Shown here: piece by piece, positions 25,349-34,463 of the stretch
How positions within the stretch are numbered: position 1 is the stretch's first letter
Layout: the number at the start of each line of letters is the position of its first letter
Origin: Candidatus Villigracilis affinis
GTDB taxonomy: Bacteria; Chloroflexota; Anaerolineae; Anaerolineales; Villigracilaceae
NCBI GenBank assembly: GCA_016718275.1
Contig: JADKEA010000003.1
Location: 81,349-145,348 of the forward strand
Direction: 5' to 3'
Length of the DNA: 64,000 nt
Notes under the pieces: generated by a model
Seen by the model: only the letters and a program-made list of their open reading frames with translations
Databases searched by the model: none
Told to the model about the DNA's origin: nothing
Program-made: the position numbers and the translations under genes

Positions 25349-25380
25349 TCGCCAGCCATTTCAAACTTTCGGAGCTACTC

Positions 25381-28103
25381 ATGAGCAAAAAACTAACAGG
25401 CAACCAGATCCGCCAGGACTTCATCGATTTCTTTGTCGAGCACGGACATACCGCCGTGCCGTCCATGTCACTCGTGCCGGGTGGAGATGCTACGCTTCTC
25501 TTCACAAACTCGGGCATGGTGCAATTCAAAGATGTCTTCATCGGCACCGACACCAAACCCTACAAACGCGCCGTGGATTCTCAAAAATGTATGCGCGTGG
25601 CAGGCAAGCACAACGACCTCGAAGATGTAGGCCGTGACGACACGCATCACACCTTCTTTGAAATGCTCGGCAACTGGTCATTTGGCGATTACTACAAAAA
25701 GGAAGCCATCGCCTGGTCGTGGCAATTGCTCACCGAAGTGTGGGGACTTCCCAAAGATAAACTCTACGCCACCTGCTTCAAAGATGACAAGGGCAACGTC
25801 CCACAGGATGATGAAGCCGCCGACATCTGGAAACAGCAACCCGGCTTCGACCCCGAGCATGTCCTCTTCTTCGGGCGCAAGGAAAACTTCTGGCAAATGG
25901 CTGAGTTCGGTCCCTGCGGTCCGTGCTCCGAAATTCACATTGACCTCGGCGAAGAGCGCGACAACCTGCGCGGCACAGACCACGTCTGCGGCGTGAACGG
26001 CGAATGCACGCGCTACCTCGAACTGTGGAACAACGTTTTCATTCAATACAATCTCTTTGAAGATGGCCGCCTCGAACCATTGCCCGCCAAGCATGTGGAT
26101 ACCGGCATGGGCTTCGAGCGCATCGTCTCCGTTTTGCAAGGCGTCGACTCCAACTACAAGACCGACCTCTTCACCGGCTCGCTCGAAGTGCTGCGCTCGC
26201 TCACCGGCCACACCGAAAAAGAAATGCTCGCCGACTTCACGCCCTATCGCGTCATCTGCGACCATGTCCGCTCTGCCGCCTTCCTCATCGCCGATGGCGT
26301 TGTCCCTGGCAACGCAGGCCGCAACTACGTCACCCGCATGATCATCCGCCGCGGCGCGCGCTTCGGCACGAAGATCGGTTTGAATGAACCTTTCCTCGCC
26401 AAAGTTGCCGAAGCGGTGATTGCGGAATACGGCGATTTTATCCCGAACTCGAAAAGAATAAGGCGACCATTTTAGATAACCTGACCCGAGAGGAAGTCCG
26501 CTTCGCTCGTACCGTTGAAGCTGGTACTGCTCACTTACAGAATCACCTCGATGACATTCGCGCATCAAACAAAACCTCGCTCGATGGACATATCGCCTTC
26601 GACTTGTATGCGACCTACGGCTTGCCCTTCGAAATCAGCCGTGACATCGCCCGCGAACAGGGCCTCGACATTGACGAAGCAGGTTTCACTACTGCAAAAG
26701 AAGTCCACGCCAAAGCCTCTGGCGGCGGCAAAGCCATGGGCAAACTCGGCGGCGAAGATTCTGAATACTTCGCGAACATCTTCAAAGACCTGCAATCAAA
26801 AAACAAACTCGGCGCGGCTGGTGTTGAGTATGACCCATACAACAGCCCGCGTGTGGAAGGCGAAGTCCTCGCCTTGGTCGTCAACGGCGAATCAGTTTCC
26901 TCTGCTTCTCTTGATGATGTCGTCGAAGTCATCCTGCCCAAGACAGGTTTCTACATTGAGTCTGGTGGTCAGGTCAATGACGAAGGTTACATTCGCGGCA
27001 ATGATTGGGAAATAGAAGTGACTTCCGTCCCGCCGCGCCGCGGCTGGAACCATCGCCCACATCGGACAGGTCATCTCTGGTCAGCCAAAAGTGGGCGACA
27101 AAGCCGTCGCCGAAGTGGACACCGTCCGCCGCCACAACATCATGCGCAATCACACCGCCACGCATCTGCTGCACAAGGCGCTGCATGAAATCCTCGGCGA
27201 CCATGCCCGTCAGGCAGGCTCACTTGTCTCACCCAAATACCTGCGCTTCGACTTCACCCAACCTGACGGCATGACCCCCGAACAAATTGAACGCGTCGAG
27301 AAAATGGTCAACGAAGCGATTGCGGCAGATATGCCCGTACTCAAAGTGACCAAGTCTCTCGACGAAGCCAAAAAAGAAGGCGCGATGGCGCTCTTCGGTG
27401 AAAAATATGGTGAGACAGTCCGCACCGTTTCCATTTTGGACTCAGACGCTTTGCTTGCAGAAAACGTAGAAGCCAAATACTCCTACGAACTCTGCGGCGG
27501 AACACACATCGACCGCACATCTGACATCGGCGCATTCATCATCGTCAGTGAAGGTTCCGCAGCGGCGGGTATTCGCCGCATTGAAGCGGTCACTGGCCGT
27601 GGCGCGTACGAACTCATCAACAAGCGCTTCAAGACCTTGAAGCAAACGGCATCTATCTTGAAATCCAGTGTAGATGAAGTACCGCACAAAGTAGAAAGTG
27701 GACAAAGGAAATTGCCGAACTGAAGAAGCAACTTTCTGAACTCCGCGCACAGTCTGCCCTTTCAACTTTCAACGTTCAACTTGCCAACGTTCAAACCGTC
27801 AAAGACGCAAATGTTCTCGCGGTTGAAATCCCCGACTCGAACGTGGATACCCTGCGTATGCTGGCCGACAAGTTCCGCGAGAAATATCCCAAAGCGGGAG
27901 CGGCTGTCCTCGTAACAGGAGCAACTGTCATCGCGGTGGTGACCGAAGACCTCGTCAAGCGCGGACTCAAGGCTGGCGATCTCATCACCGGCATCGGCGG
28001 CAAAGGCGGCGGGCGTCCCAATTTGGCACAAGGCAGCCTTACTGCAGATATCAACGATGCGTTGAGTAAATTGTCAAAAGTCGTGGAAGAGAAATTGAAG
28101 TAG
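25381..28103 (+). CDS. alaS: Alanyl-tRNA synthetase (reading frame broken by three indels)
   Basis: Class II synthetase charging tRNA-Ala. Frame 1 encodes the catalytic core (TGNQIRQDFIDFFVEHGH; FTNSGMVQFKDVF; SQKCMRVAGKHNDLEDVG; HHTFFEMLGNWSFGDYYK; RNYVTRMIIRRGARFG). The editing domain has the zinc motif HxxxH (HNTATHLLHKAL-type: NHTATHLLHKAL) with CGGTH downstream, and the C-terminal DHHA1 domain ends in GGKGGGRPNLAQG. Three single-base changes break the frame: a missing G near 26445 (FIPELEKNKATIL), an extra C near 27021-27023 (VTSVRRAAAGTIAHI), and a missing A near 27695-27697 (KVEKWTKEIAELKKQ). All protein segments are otherwise intact, so sequencing error is likely. CGGAG precedes the ATG. 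Confidence 0.93.
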
Positions 28104-28104
28104 G

Positions 28105-28139
28105 AAAAAGGGACACAGTATCCGCTGTGTCCCTTTTTT
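28105..28139 (+). terminator. Terminator of alaS
   Basis: 14-bp stem AAAAAGGGACACAG / CTGTGTCCCTTTTT with a 6-nt loop. The A/T-rich ends also let it serve the convergent UbiA gene. Confidence 0.9.
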
Positions 28140-28142
28140 GTT

Positions 28143-29036
28143 TTAATTCAAAAGTACAAAGATGGCAATGATCACCAATTGTGCCATTGGGTAGTAACTG
28201 GCATTATCAAATAACTTTGCGGCGAGGCGGCCTTCCTTGCTTTTGTAGAGTTCATATCCTGCCTTGAAGAGCAGGTAGCCGCCTGCCAGTGCGCTGGCAA
28301 GCCGATACGGCCAACCTAAATTGAGGGGCGAAACGAGCGGCAGGAACATGCTGATTATGATCGTCATTCCCAGTGTGAGTAGGACGATCAATCCCGCTTT
28401 TTGTGTCCCCAATTGTAGGGGAATGGTTTTAGCGTTGACGCGCTGGTCTTCCACCGTATCGTTCCAGTCGGCTGGGACGTTTTGTCCGCCGATTTCCCAA
28501 AAGAAAACCCATGCGAGAATCAGCAGAACAGGTTGAAGCGATGGATGCGGATCCACGACGTAAATAGCGGCGATTGGCCCGCTGGATTTGACCAACCCGC
28601 TGACGAAGGTCCGCAAATAGGTGACTTTGAGCAGCAGGCAGTAAATTACTTCTAAAATGGCGGCGGCGATTAAGATGACAACGATTGCAGGGTTAAGCAT
28701 GTAAGAACCCACGAGCGCCAAGGCAAACCAGCCGAAAAACCAAAGCAAACCGCTGCGGTAGGGGAGTATGTTCTGTGCCAACGGGTAGCGCATATCAGAC
28801 GACTCAACAGAATAGCCGGCGTTAATGCCGCCGACGAATTTCTCCTTGTCCATTGCAATGCCGACGAGATCATTAAGGGCATAGATTGCTGTATATGCAG
28901 CAAAGGCGGTGAACAGTGACACTAAAATGGTTTGCCATTGGGGAAAATCTCCCAGCCATAGCAAAGCGACGAAACCAGGCATGGCCAGGTCCAATACTCC
29001 GTGTGTGGTTCGAGATAGTGCGAAGAAACGTTTCAT
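28143..29036 (-). CDS. UbiA-family prenyltransferase
   Basis: A 297-residue integral membrane protein with about eight to nine helices. The first Asp-rich motif is NDLVGIAMDKEKF, the second DWNDTVEDQRVNAKTIPLQLG; these bind the Mg-prenyl diphosphate. It is the last gene of the EEVS/LuxS operon, 19 nt after the UbiG-like gene, with GGAG before its ATG. The acceptor is unknown; context suggests a cyclitol- or quinone-like product rather than ubiquinone. Confidence 0.88.
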   Translation of the reverse strand: MKRFFALSRTTHGVLDLAMPGFVALLWLGDFPQWQTILVSLFTAFAAYTAIYALNDLVGIAMDKEKFVGGINAGYSVESSDMRYPLAQNILPYRSGLLWFFGWFALALVGSYMLNPAIVVILIAAAILEVIYCLLLKVTYLRTFVSGLVKSSGPIAAIYVVDPHPSLQPVLLILAWVFFWEIGGQNVPADWNDTVEDQRVNAKTIPLQLGTQKAGLIVLLTLGMTIIISMFLPLVSPLNLGWPYRLASALAGGYLLFKAGYELYKSKEGRLAAKLFDNASYYPMAQLVIIAIFVLLN

Positions 29037-29055
29037 ACTCGTAGCTCCATGCGGG

Positions 29056-29766
29056 TCAATTCTTTTTGGTGAAGTGTGCCATGTAATTTACATCCTCTTT
29101 ATCTGCAGCAACTTTAAACTTGCGAGTGAAGGGGTTGTACATCAGGCTGGCGAGGCGCACAAATTCCAACCCGGCTTCGCGGTTCCAATTTTTTAGCTCG
29201 ATTGGGCGAATGAGTTTTGAATAGGTATGTGTACCGCGCGGCAAAAGGCGCAAAATATATTCGCCGCCCACAATGGCAAACAGGAAACCTTTGGGTGTGC
29301 GGTTGATGGTGGAGAAGAAGGCAAGGCCACCCGGCTTTAGCGCCTGTGCGCATGCCGCAATTACCTTGCTCGGCTCCGGCACATGCTCAAGCATTTCCAT
29401 ACATACCACCACGTCATACGTCCCGGCCTCTTTTTGCGCAAGGTCTTCGACTCTTTCATAACGATATTCGATGTTCAGTCCCTGCTGTTGCGAATGCTGG
29501 CGGGCGACTTGAAGAGACGCATCGGACAAGTCCAGGCCTGTTACCTGTGCCCCGGCTTTTGCCAACGCCTCGGAGAGGATTCCGCCTCCGCACCCCACGT
29601 CCAATATTTTGGGGTTCGGTGTATTGATCTTTTCCATAATGAAGTTTGTGCGCAGCGGGTTGATGGTATGGAGGGTGCCCATCTCGCCTTTGGGATCCCA
29701 CCAGATTTGGGATACCCTGTCGAACTTGTCTATTTCTTTGTTGTCGGCATTTTCAAATGTGGTCAT
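29056..29766 (-). CDS. UbiG-like SAM-dependent O-methyltransferase
   Basis: A 236-residue class I methyltransferase. SAM motif ILDVGCGGGILSEALAKAGAQVTGLD, acidic loop and motif IV VVVCMEMLEHVPEP. The N-terminal signature WWDPKGEMGTLHTINPLRTNFI and the later GTHTYSKLIRP are hallmark UbiG phrases. Ubiquinone is not expected in Chloroflexota, so the gene may be transferred and repurposed. Its start overlaps the cyclase stop by 14 nt, which implies coupled translation with the cyclase. Confidence 0.88.
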   Translation of the reverse strand: MTTFENADNKEIDKFDRVSQIWWDPKGEMGTLHTINPLRTNFIMEKINTPNPKILDVGCGGGILSEALAKAGAQVTGLDLSDASLQVARQHSQQQGLNIEYRYERVEDLAQKEAGTYDVVVCMEMLEHVPEPSKVIAACAQALKPGGLAFFSTINRTPKGFLFAIVGGEYILRLLPRGTHTYSKLIRPIELKNWNREAGLEFVRLASLMYNPFTRKFKVAADKEDVNYMAHFTKKN

Positions 29767-30880
29767 ATTTCACAGCAATCCAATCTTCCAAATTTTTAAC
29801 AGCGGATTCGATCTCATCCGCGTTTATATCGTTTACAAAAACACAGTTTCCTATGCCGTTTGGCATGGGGACGCGCTGCAACCCGTTGCGGTGGTAGGTG
29901 CGCTCCGTCAGAGATTGCCAGAGCAGGCTCGGGTCGAGGATCGAAGCGTTCAGTTCGATTCCCAAATCATTGATCAGGCGGAAGATGCGGCTGGTTTCTT
30001 CATCGCACAACAAGTCCCGCGCATTGGCAATCAGCGTGGAGATGACAATGTCGAGCAAGACCGCCTCGCCGTGGAACAGATGTGCCTCGTGGCGGGTTTC
30101 CAGTCCATAACTAAAAGTGTGCCCGAAATCCACTTTGCGTGCCAGATCTTCTTCGAATAAATTTGGCTGTAATTCTTCCAGCATTCCGCTGATTGCGCGG
30201 TCGAGGATCACATCGCCTTCTTCATTTTGGAAATGGACTTCAACGCTTTGCGCTCCCTGTTCTTCCAGCAGACAAAACAATCCAGCATCTTTGATGATGG
30301 CGAGTTTGATAATTTCGCATACCCCGTTCAGGATATGGCGTTTGGGCAGAGTCTTTAAGAGGGATTTATCCAGCAAAACCTTCTGCGGTGGATGAAACGC
30401 TCCCAGCCGATTCTTGCTTCCGTTGAAGTTGATCCCGGTCTTGATGCCTATCGAAGCGTCAACATATCCCATTAAGGTTGTCGGCACTTTGATATGCGGA
30501 ACACCGCGGCGGTAACTGCTGGCTACAAAGCCGACCACATCGGTGAGAACGCCGCCACCAATGGCAATGATCGGCTCATCCCTGCGGTGGATGGGAAAGG
30601 AATCCAGCTCCCGTAGAATGGACAGATAATGCTCCACGGTCTTGTTCTCTTCGCCGCCAGGAAAAGCAATGATCTTTGCCTCGATGTGGTGATGCGAAAA
30701 ATAATTCCGTATTTCGGCGGAATAATGTTTTTCCACATTGCTGTCCACTACGACAAAGCGGCGGGCATCTTCGATTCTCCCCGCAGATAGCAGCGCCCAA
30801 TTCTGTGGATGGAATAGATTTGAGGTGTTGATTACCTCATATTCAATTGTATGTTGATAAGTGACGTGTCTTGTGACCAT
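29753..30880 (-). CDS. 2-epi-5-epi-valiolone-synthase-like sugar phosphate cyclase
   Basis: A 375-residue protein of the dehydroquinate-synthase superfamily. NAD motif IIAIGGGVLTDVVGF, then SSYRRGVPHIKVPTTLMGYVD, ASIGIKTGINFNGSKNRLGAF and LPKRHILNGVCEIIKLAIIKD; metal ligands in FGHTF and LFHGEAV. The RRGVP, NFNG-KNRLGAFHPP and RRDEPIIAIGGG phrases match sedoheptulose-7-phosphate cyclases (EEVS type) better than AroB. It would make a C7 cyclitol. It is translationally coupled to the UbiG-like methyltransferase, recalling cyclase/O-methyltransferase pairs of gadusol and mycosporine routes. True substrate is inferred. Confidence 0.82.
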   Translation of the reverse strand: MVTRHVTYQHTIEYEVINTSNLFHPQNWALLSAGRIEDARRFVVVDSNVEKHYSAEIRNYFSHHHIEAKIIAFPGGEENKTVEHYLSILRELDSFPIHRRDEPIIAIGGGVLTDVVGFVASSYRRGVPHIKVPTTLMGYVDASIGIKTGINFNGSKNRLGAFHPPQKVLLDKSLLKTLPKRHILNGVCEIIKLAIIKDAGLFCLLEEQGAQSVEVHFQNEEGDVILDRAISGMLEELQPNLFEEDLARKVDFGHTFSYGLETRHEAHLFHGEAVLLDIVISTLIANARDLLCDEETSRIFRLINDLGIELNASILDPSLLWQSLTERTYHRNGLQRVPMPNGIGNCVFVNDINADEIESAVKNLEDWIAVKYDHI

Positions 30881-30886
30881 TCTGTC

Positions 30887-31366
30887 TCATGCCACCTGCT
30901 GCCAATTGGACCTGGCTTCCAGCACTCTTTTTGCAAGCTGCTGGGCAAGCTCCAGGCTGTGATTTTTGTAATTGCCACACTGCGCGATGTTGGCGTATGG
31001 CACTTCGCTGGCAGTCAGGACATCGTTTAGAATTTTTTCGTATACGTCGAAAATGGCTTTGGCATGGCCTTCATTAAATAGGACGAGGTAAAAGCCGGTC
31101 TGACAGCCCATCAGGCCGATGGAAATGAAATTCTGCGGCATATATTTTTGAAAACCCCACAACAGAAAATGCTCGAAGGAATGCATTTCCGTGGTAGATA
31201 GGAAGATTGAATTGGGTTGATTGATACGCAGGTCCACTGCGTATACCACATCGCCTGCTGGTCCCTGGGTAAATGAGCGCAGTTTTACGTGCGGCGCTTT
31301 CAAAATGCGGTGATCCAATTCCCCGACTGTATCGGCCTCCCAACCGAGTTGCATAACGTCTATCAT
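30887..31366 (-). CDS. luxS: S-ribosylhomocysteine lyase (LuxS)
   Basis: A 159-residue LuxS, which cleaves S-ribosylhomocysteine to homocysteine and DPD, the AI-2 precursor. Zinc ligands are HSFEH and the Cys of QCGNYKNHSLE; the catalytic Cys is in GLMGCQTGFYL (Gln replaces the common Arg after it); substrate-binding DLRINQPN is intact. I choose the Met at 31366 because AGGAGAAAG precedes it; an upstream in-frame start adds 14 residues. It lies inside a cyclitol-type operon with a SAM methyltransferase, so SAH recycling is one possible role. No Pfs/MTAN gene is visible in the window. Confidence 0.88.
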   Translation of the reverse strand: MIDVMQLGWEADTVGELDHRILKAPHVKLRSFTQGPAGDVVYAVDLRINQPNSIFLSTTEMHSFEHFLLWGFQKYMPQNFISIGLMGCQTGFYLVLFNEGHAKAIFDVYEKILNDVLTASEVPYANIAQCGNYKNHSLELAQQLAKRVLEARSNWQQVA

Positions 31367-31426
31367 AACTTTCTCCTGTAACTGAATAAATAGCTTGGTG
31401 ACAGCCACTCAGCGACTGTCACAGTT

Positions 31427-32667
31427 TTATACAAATTGCGACAAATGTCTGTAACTGTCATTTAACGCCTTTTCCCATGACTGAACATGGTGATACAACT
31501 CAACAGATGCATATCCGGAAAAGCCGTTATCAGTCAACGCTTTGAAGCTGGCTGCAAAATCCATTGTCCCTTCGCCGGAATTTCATGAAAATGAACAATG
31601 CCTGTCAGGGTATTTGCCACCATTTTGTCCATCAATAATTTTCCGTCTTTATTTTTTGTACTTCTTAAATAAATGATGATGGGTCTTGCCCGTTCCAGCA
31701 CATCGTATGTCAGCCCCGGCACGGAGATGAGATAAACGAATATTTCGCTCTCAAATGGGGATTGACCTGTATACAACCCGTTATAGTCTACAAAGGCGGG
31801 TGGCGTGAAGATGTTCACCGCGCCCAAGATGGACTCGATCCGTTTCTTCTGTTTTGCATCAGGGATTTCATCGTGGAAATAAATAGGATGATCGGGGTCA
31901 ACCAGCAGGTAGTCTGCAAACTCGGGGAAGTAGATAAGATATTTGGCGAAGTTCAAATCCATCTTGAGATCGTCCGTCATTTTGACCAGCTTCAGGTTGT
32001 AGCCCTCCTGTGAATCGGAGACGTGCAGGAATTTCGCGTACGGGGCAGCCTTGCCCAGCGTTTCGAGATAATTCTGTTCCGAACAATAATTGTGATTCAG
32101 ATCAAGATGTAGTTGGAAACGCGGCGAATTGATTTCATTGACAAGGCTCATGCCCTGTTCCAGTGTCTCAATGTACATACCCGGTTCCGGCTCGATCAAT
32201 AGGGTAATGTCTTCGTCATCTCTAACAGTTTTCAAGCATTGATGGATACTATCCACCAGAAGTTCACGCGGATTAACTGAGGGATTGCTCACATGCTCAT
32301 CGCGGATGAAGCCGCTTCCAAAGGTGACGAGGGAAACGTCCAGCTTTCGAGCGACTTCAATCCCGCGACGGACGAGGTCGATGCGGCGCTTCCTGCCTGC
32401 CAAATCGGGTGTCATCAGGGAAGGTTCATGCGGTCTGGATGGTGTAAAAAAATGGGATGCGGTTGATACACAGGCAGCTTTCACATCCAGGCTGTCGAGC
32501 TGCTTTTTGACTTTTGCGAGATATTCGTCGGTAATATCAAACGGATTGAACTGATCTCGATGAAAGGAAAGTTCGATGCCCGGATACCGCGCCTTGTCCA
32601 CTTCTTTGATCGAATCCAGAAAATTCAGGTTGGTTAGCCCAAATGTACTGTAACTAAGCTTGATCAT
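31427..32667 (-). CDS. TIM-barrel sugar isomerase/epimerase (frameshifted near the C-terminus)
   Basis: Xylose-isomerase-like TIM-barrel (AP endonuclease 2 fold). Motifs: YPGIELSFHRDQFNPF, LLIEPEPGMYIETLEQG, QLHLDLNHNYCSEQNYLE, FLHVSDSQEGYNL, whose Glu/Asp/His residues are metal ligands. The main frame stops at 31534, but a missing base near 31577 restores GEGTMDFAASFKAL, NGFSGYASVELYHHVQSWEKA and an end at 31427, typical of the family C-terminus. It is first in the operon with LuxS, cyclase, methyltransferase and prenyltransferase; GGAGCAACA precedes the ATG. Likely isomerises or epimerises the cyclitol or its sugar precursor. Confidence 0.8.
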
Positions 32668-32723
32668 TGTTGCTCCAAAAAACTATTGTATTCCTTGGTG
32701 TTTTGTTTCTGGCTGGTTTTATA

Positions 32724-32906
32724 TTAAATATCTGACCGTCTGGCAACTTGCAATTCTACCATGCCGTTATATGTCATCTGACAGACGAAGGCCTTAGCCC
32801 AATGACCATTGGTACCATTAAAACATACGGTGGGTGCATAGGCTTGTCCGATAATGAAGGGGAGCGCCAGCAGGATTCCACTCTGAATTAGAAATTTGTA
32901 TTTCAT
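32724..32906 (-). CDS. Possible small exported peptide
   Basis: A 60-residue ORF with a good signal peptide (residues 1-24, IIGQAYA cleavage) and two Cys in the mature part (VCFNGTNGHWAKAFVC). GGGGA lies 8 nt before the ATG. It sits 56 nt upstream of the TIM-barrel gene on the same strand, so it could be the first gene of that operon. No family is recognised; it may also be non-coding. Confidence 0.35.
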   Translation of the reverse strand: MKYKFLIQSGILLALPFIIGQAYAPTVCFNGTNGHWAKAFVCQMTYNGMVELQVARRSDI

Positions 32907-32993
32907 ATTTTATTCCCCGATCTTAATTAATGAAAAATAAATTTTTGTAGAAGAGGAGTGTGCGTTTTAGACCAATAGGAGGAACCTGTTGAA

Positions 32994-33042
32994 AATAAAC
33001 AACACAGGAATGAGTGCGAAACTCGTTTCTGTGTTGTTTATT
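32994..33042 (-). terminator. Terminator of the TlpA / disulfide oxidoreductase operon
   Basis: A 21-bp stem with two G-U pairs (AATAAACAACACAGGAATGAG and its near-perfect complement) and a 7-nt loop, ending in a T-rich run on the minus strand. It lies 37 nt after the TlpA stop codon. Confidence 0.75.
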
Positions 33043-33078
33043 CAAATCGATGAAAGTGGATTTATCCCAATCCTTGTT

Positions 33079-33675
33079 TTAGTTATGATCCGCGATCAAC
33101 GGTGTGATGTATTTTTCGAGCATGGTCATGGTGACTTCGCCTGTCCATGCATAGCGGACGGTGCCAGTGCGGTCGATCACGTAGGAGTTGGGGAGACTCC
33201 CGTTGCGAATGGCGTTGATCGATGCGCTCTCAGGGTCGAGCCAGATGGGAAAGGTCAGCCCAAGGCTGTCTGCGAATTCGGTGACCGCATCTTTTGCATC
33301 ACCTGCCTCCACGGCAATGACCGTGAAGCCTTCGGCGGAGTGGGTATCATGATATTGCTTCAGGATGGGCATCTCTGCCTTGCAGGGCGGGCACCACGTA
33401 GCCCAATTGTTGACCAGGACAATGCTGCCCTGATAATCAGCCAGCGATTGCGTATCACCATTGATACTTTCCAGCACAAGTTGCGGCGCGGGGAAATTCA
33501 CTTCCGCAGGTACGATGGATAATTCCTGTACGGCAGGCAGGCTTGTCTTTCCACCGCTGCCTAACAACCATAGAAAGAAGGCGATCCCAAACAGGATCAG
33601 CCCAACACCCGTGAGCGTGGATGTAGAGTTCTTTTTTCGTTTACTGGGATATTTATGTTTGTTTGTGTTTGTCAT
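33079..33675 (-). CDS. TlpA-family membrane-anchored thiol:disulfide oxidoreductase
   Basis: A 198-residue protein. A basic N-terminus is followed by one TM anchor (about 22-42, GVGLILFGIAFFLWLLG) and a thioredoxin-fold domain outside the membrane. The active site is WCPPC in NNWATWCPPCKAEMP, followed by the cis-Pro SLPNSYVIDRTG. It probably reduces or oxidises exported thiols. It follows the Sec-containing oxidoreductase by 60 nt with a hairpin between them. Confidence 0.9.
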   Translation of the reverse strand: MTNTNKHKYPSKRKKNSTSTLTGVGLILFGIAFFLWLLGSGGKTSLPAVQELSIVPAEVNFPAPQLVLESINGDTQSLADYQGSIVLVNNWATWCPPCKAEMPILKQYHDTHSAEGFTVIAVEAGDAKDAVTEFADSLGLTFPIWLDPESASINAIRNGSLPNSYVIDRTGTVRYAWTGEVTMTMLEKYITPLIADHN

Positions 33676-33691
33676 ATCTGGCCTGCAAAGA

Positions 33692-33734
33692 TTTGAAAGC
33701 GACAGTTACCTTTCAGGCGGCTGTCGCTTTCAAA
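33692..33734 (-). repeat. Intercistronic hairpin
   Basis: Perfect 14-bp inverted repeat TTTGAAAGCGACAG / CTGTCGCTTTCAAA with a 15-nt loop between the stop of the oxidoreductase and the TlpA start. A short T run follows on the minus strand, so it may attenuate or stabilise mRNA. Confidence 0.6.
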
Positions 33735-33735
33735 A

Positions 33736-34404
33736 TTAATGACTGAGTGCTGACTGAATCTCTGCCAGCAATTGTTGTTCGGGATACGCGCCAACGACGA
33801 TTCCCTGCCCGGAGTTGATCACGGTTTGGGGTACGCCCTGTACGCTGAAACGCTGTGTCAATTCGGGAAATTCCATTGCATCGACTGCCTCCGCGTGGAT
33901 CATGGCGGGGTTTTCCATGGCGATCTGGTGTGCGAGCAACACGGCTCGCGGACAATGCGGTCAGGTAGGGGTGACGAAGACCTGTAAATGCAGAGGCTTT
34001 GTCAGGGATTTGAGAAATTCCCGTGTCGCCGTGCCCAGTCCGGAGTCCCGTTTGGAGGCGAAGAGAATATCGTTGATCAGGGTGCTGAATTCATATCCAG
34101 AAGGAATGCCTGAGAATTGGATTCCGAGGTCGATGACTTTATCCCCATCCCTGCCTGCAATGACGATCACTGGGGCTTTATCCACCCTGTATTGGGTTGC
34201 CAAGGCCGCATCGTCGTTAAGGTCATGAATGGAAAGATTCACCCGTTCGTCTATTTCGCTGATCTCGCGGACCAGCTTTTCTGTTTCATCGCAATATTCG
34301 CAGTTTTCCCTGCTCCCGAAGAAGAGGATCTGCACTGGGTTGGAGATCCCGGCAAAAGCCTGCCGAATCTGTCCAACGATCTGTTCGTTCAATAGTTTTT
34401 CCAT
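33736..34404 (-). CDS. Selenocysteine-containing protein disulfide oxidoreductase (UGA-coded Sec in C-terminal UxxC)
   Basis: A 222-residue protein of two thioredoxin folds (PDO/glutaredoxin-like). The N-terminal fold has CEYC in FFGSRENCEYC. The C-terminal fold reads VFVTPT-TGA-PHCPRAVLLAH: the in-frame TGA (33961-33963) replaces the first Cys of the usual TPTCPYCP motif, and the same frame continues to a normal end with cis-Pro GVPQTVIN. A perfect 6-bp stem follows the TGA by 11 nt (SECIS-like). I choose the Met at 34404 (GGAGCAAAAC). It is divergent from an ECF sigma gene. Sec incorporation is inferred; the alternative is a Cys-to-TGA sequence error. Confidence 0.75.
33932..33949 (-). promoter_or_regulatory. 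Candidate bacterial SECIS hairpin
   Basis: On the minus strand GCGAGC-CGTGTT-GCTCGC: a perfect 6-bp stem and 6-nt loop starting 11 nt after the TGA, so the loop is 18-23 nt from it. The second loop base is G. Distance and loop fit the known bacterial SECIS arrangement. Confidence 0.6.
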
Positions 34405-34463
34405 GTTTTGCTCCAATGGATGGTTTGGGTGTTTCACTACCCTCTTTGGATGCACATCTTGCC

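Noticed and set aside
25678..26568. Long minus-strand ORF opposite alaS
   Set aside because: Mirror frame of a GC-biased synthetase gene; low-complexity Ala/Glu/Val composition typical of antisense frames.
32989..33522. Long plus-strand ORF opposite the TlpA gene
   Set aside because: It is antisense to a clear TlpA gene, shows no family features and its start is inside a terminator hairpin.
33736..33942. Separate small gene downstream of a truncated oxidoreductase
   Set aside because: It is in the same frame as the upstream ORF, joined through a single TGA at the catalytic position; one selenoprotein gene explains both.
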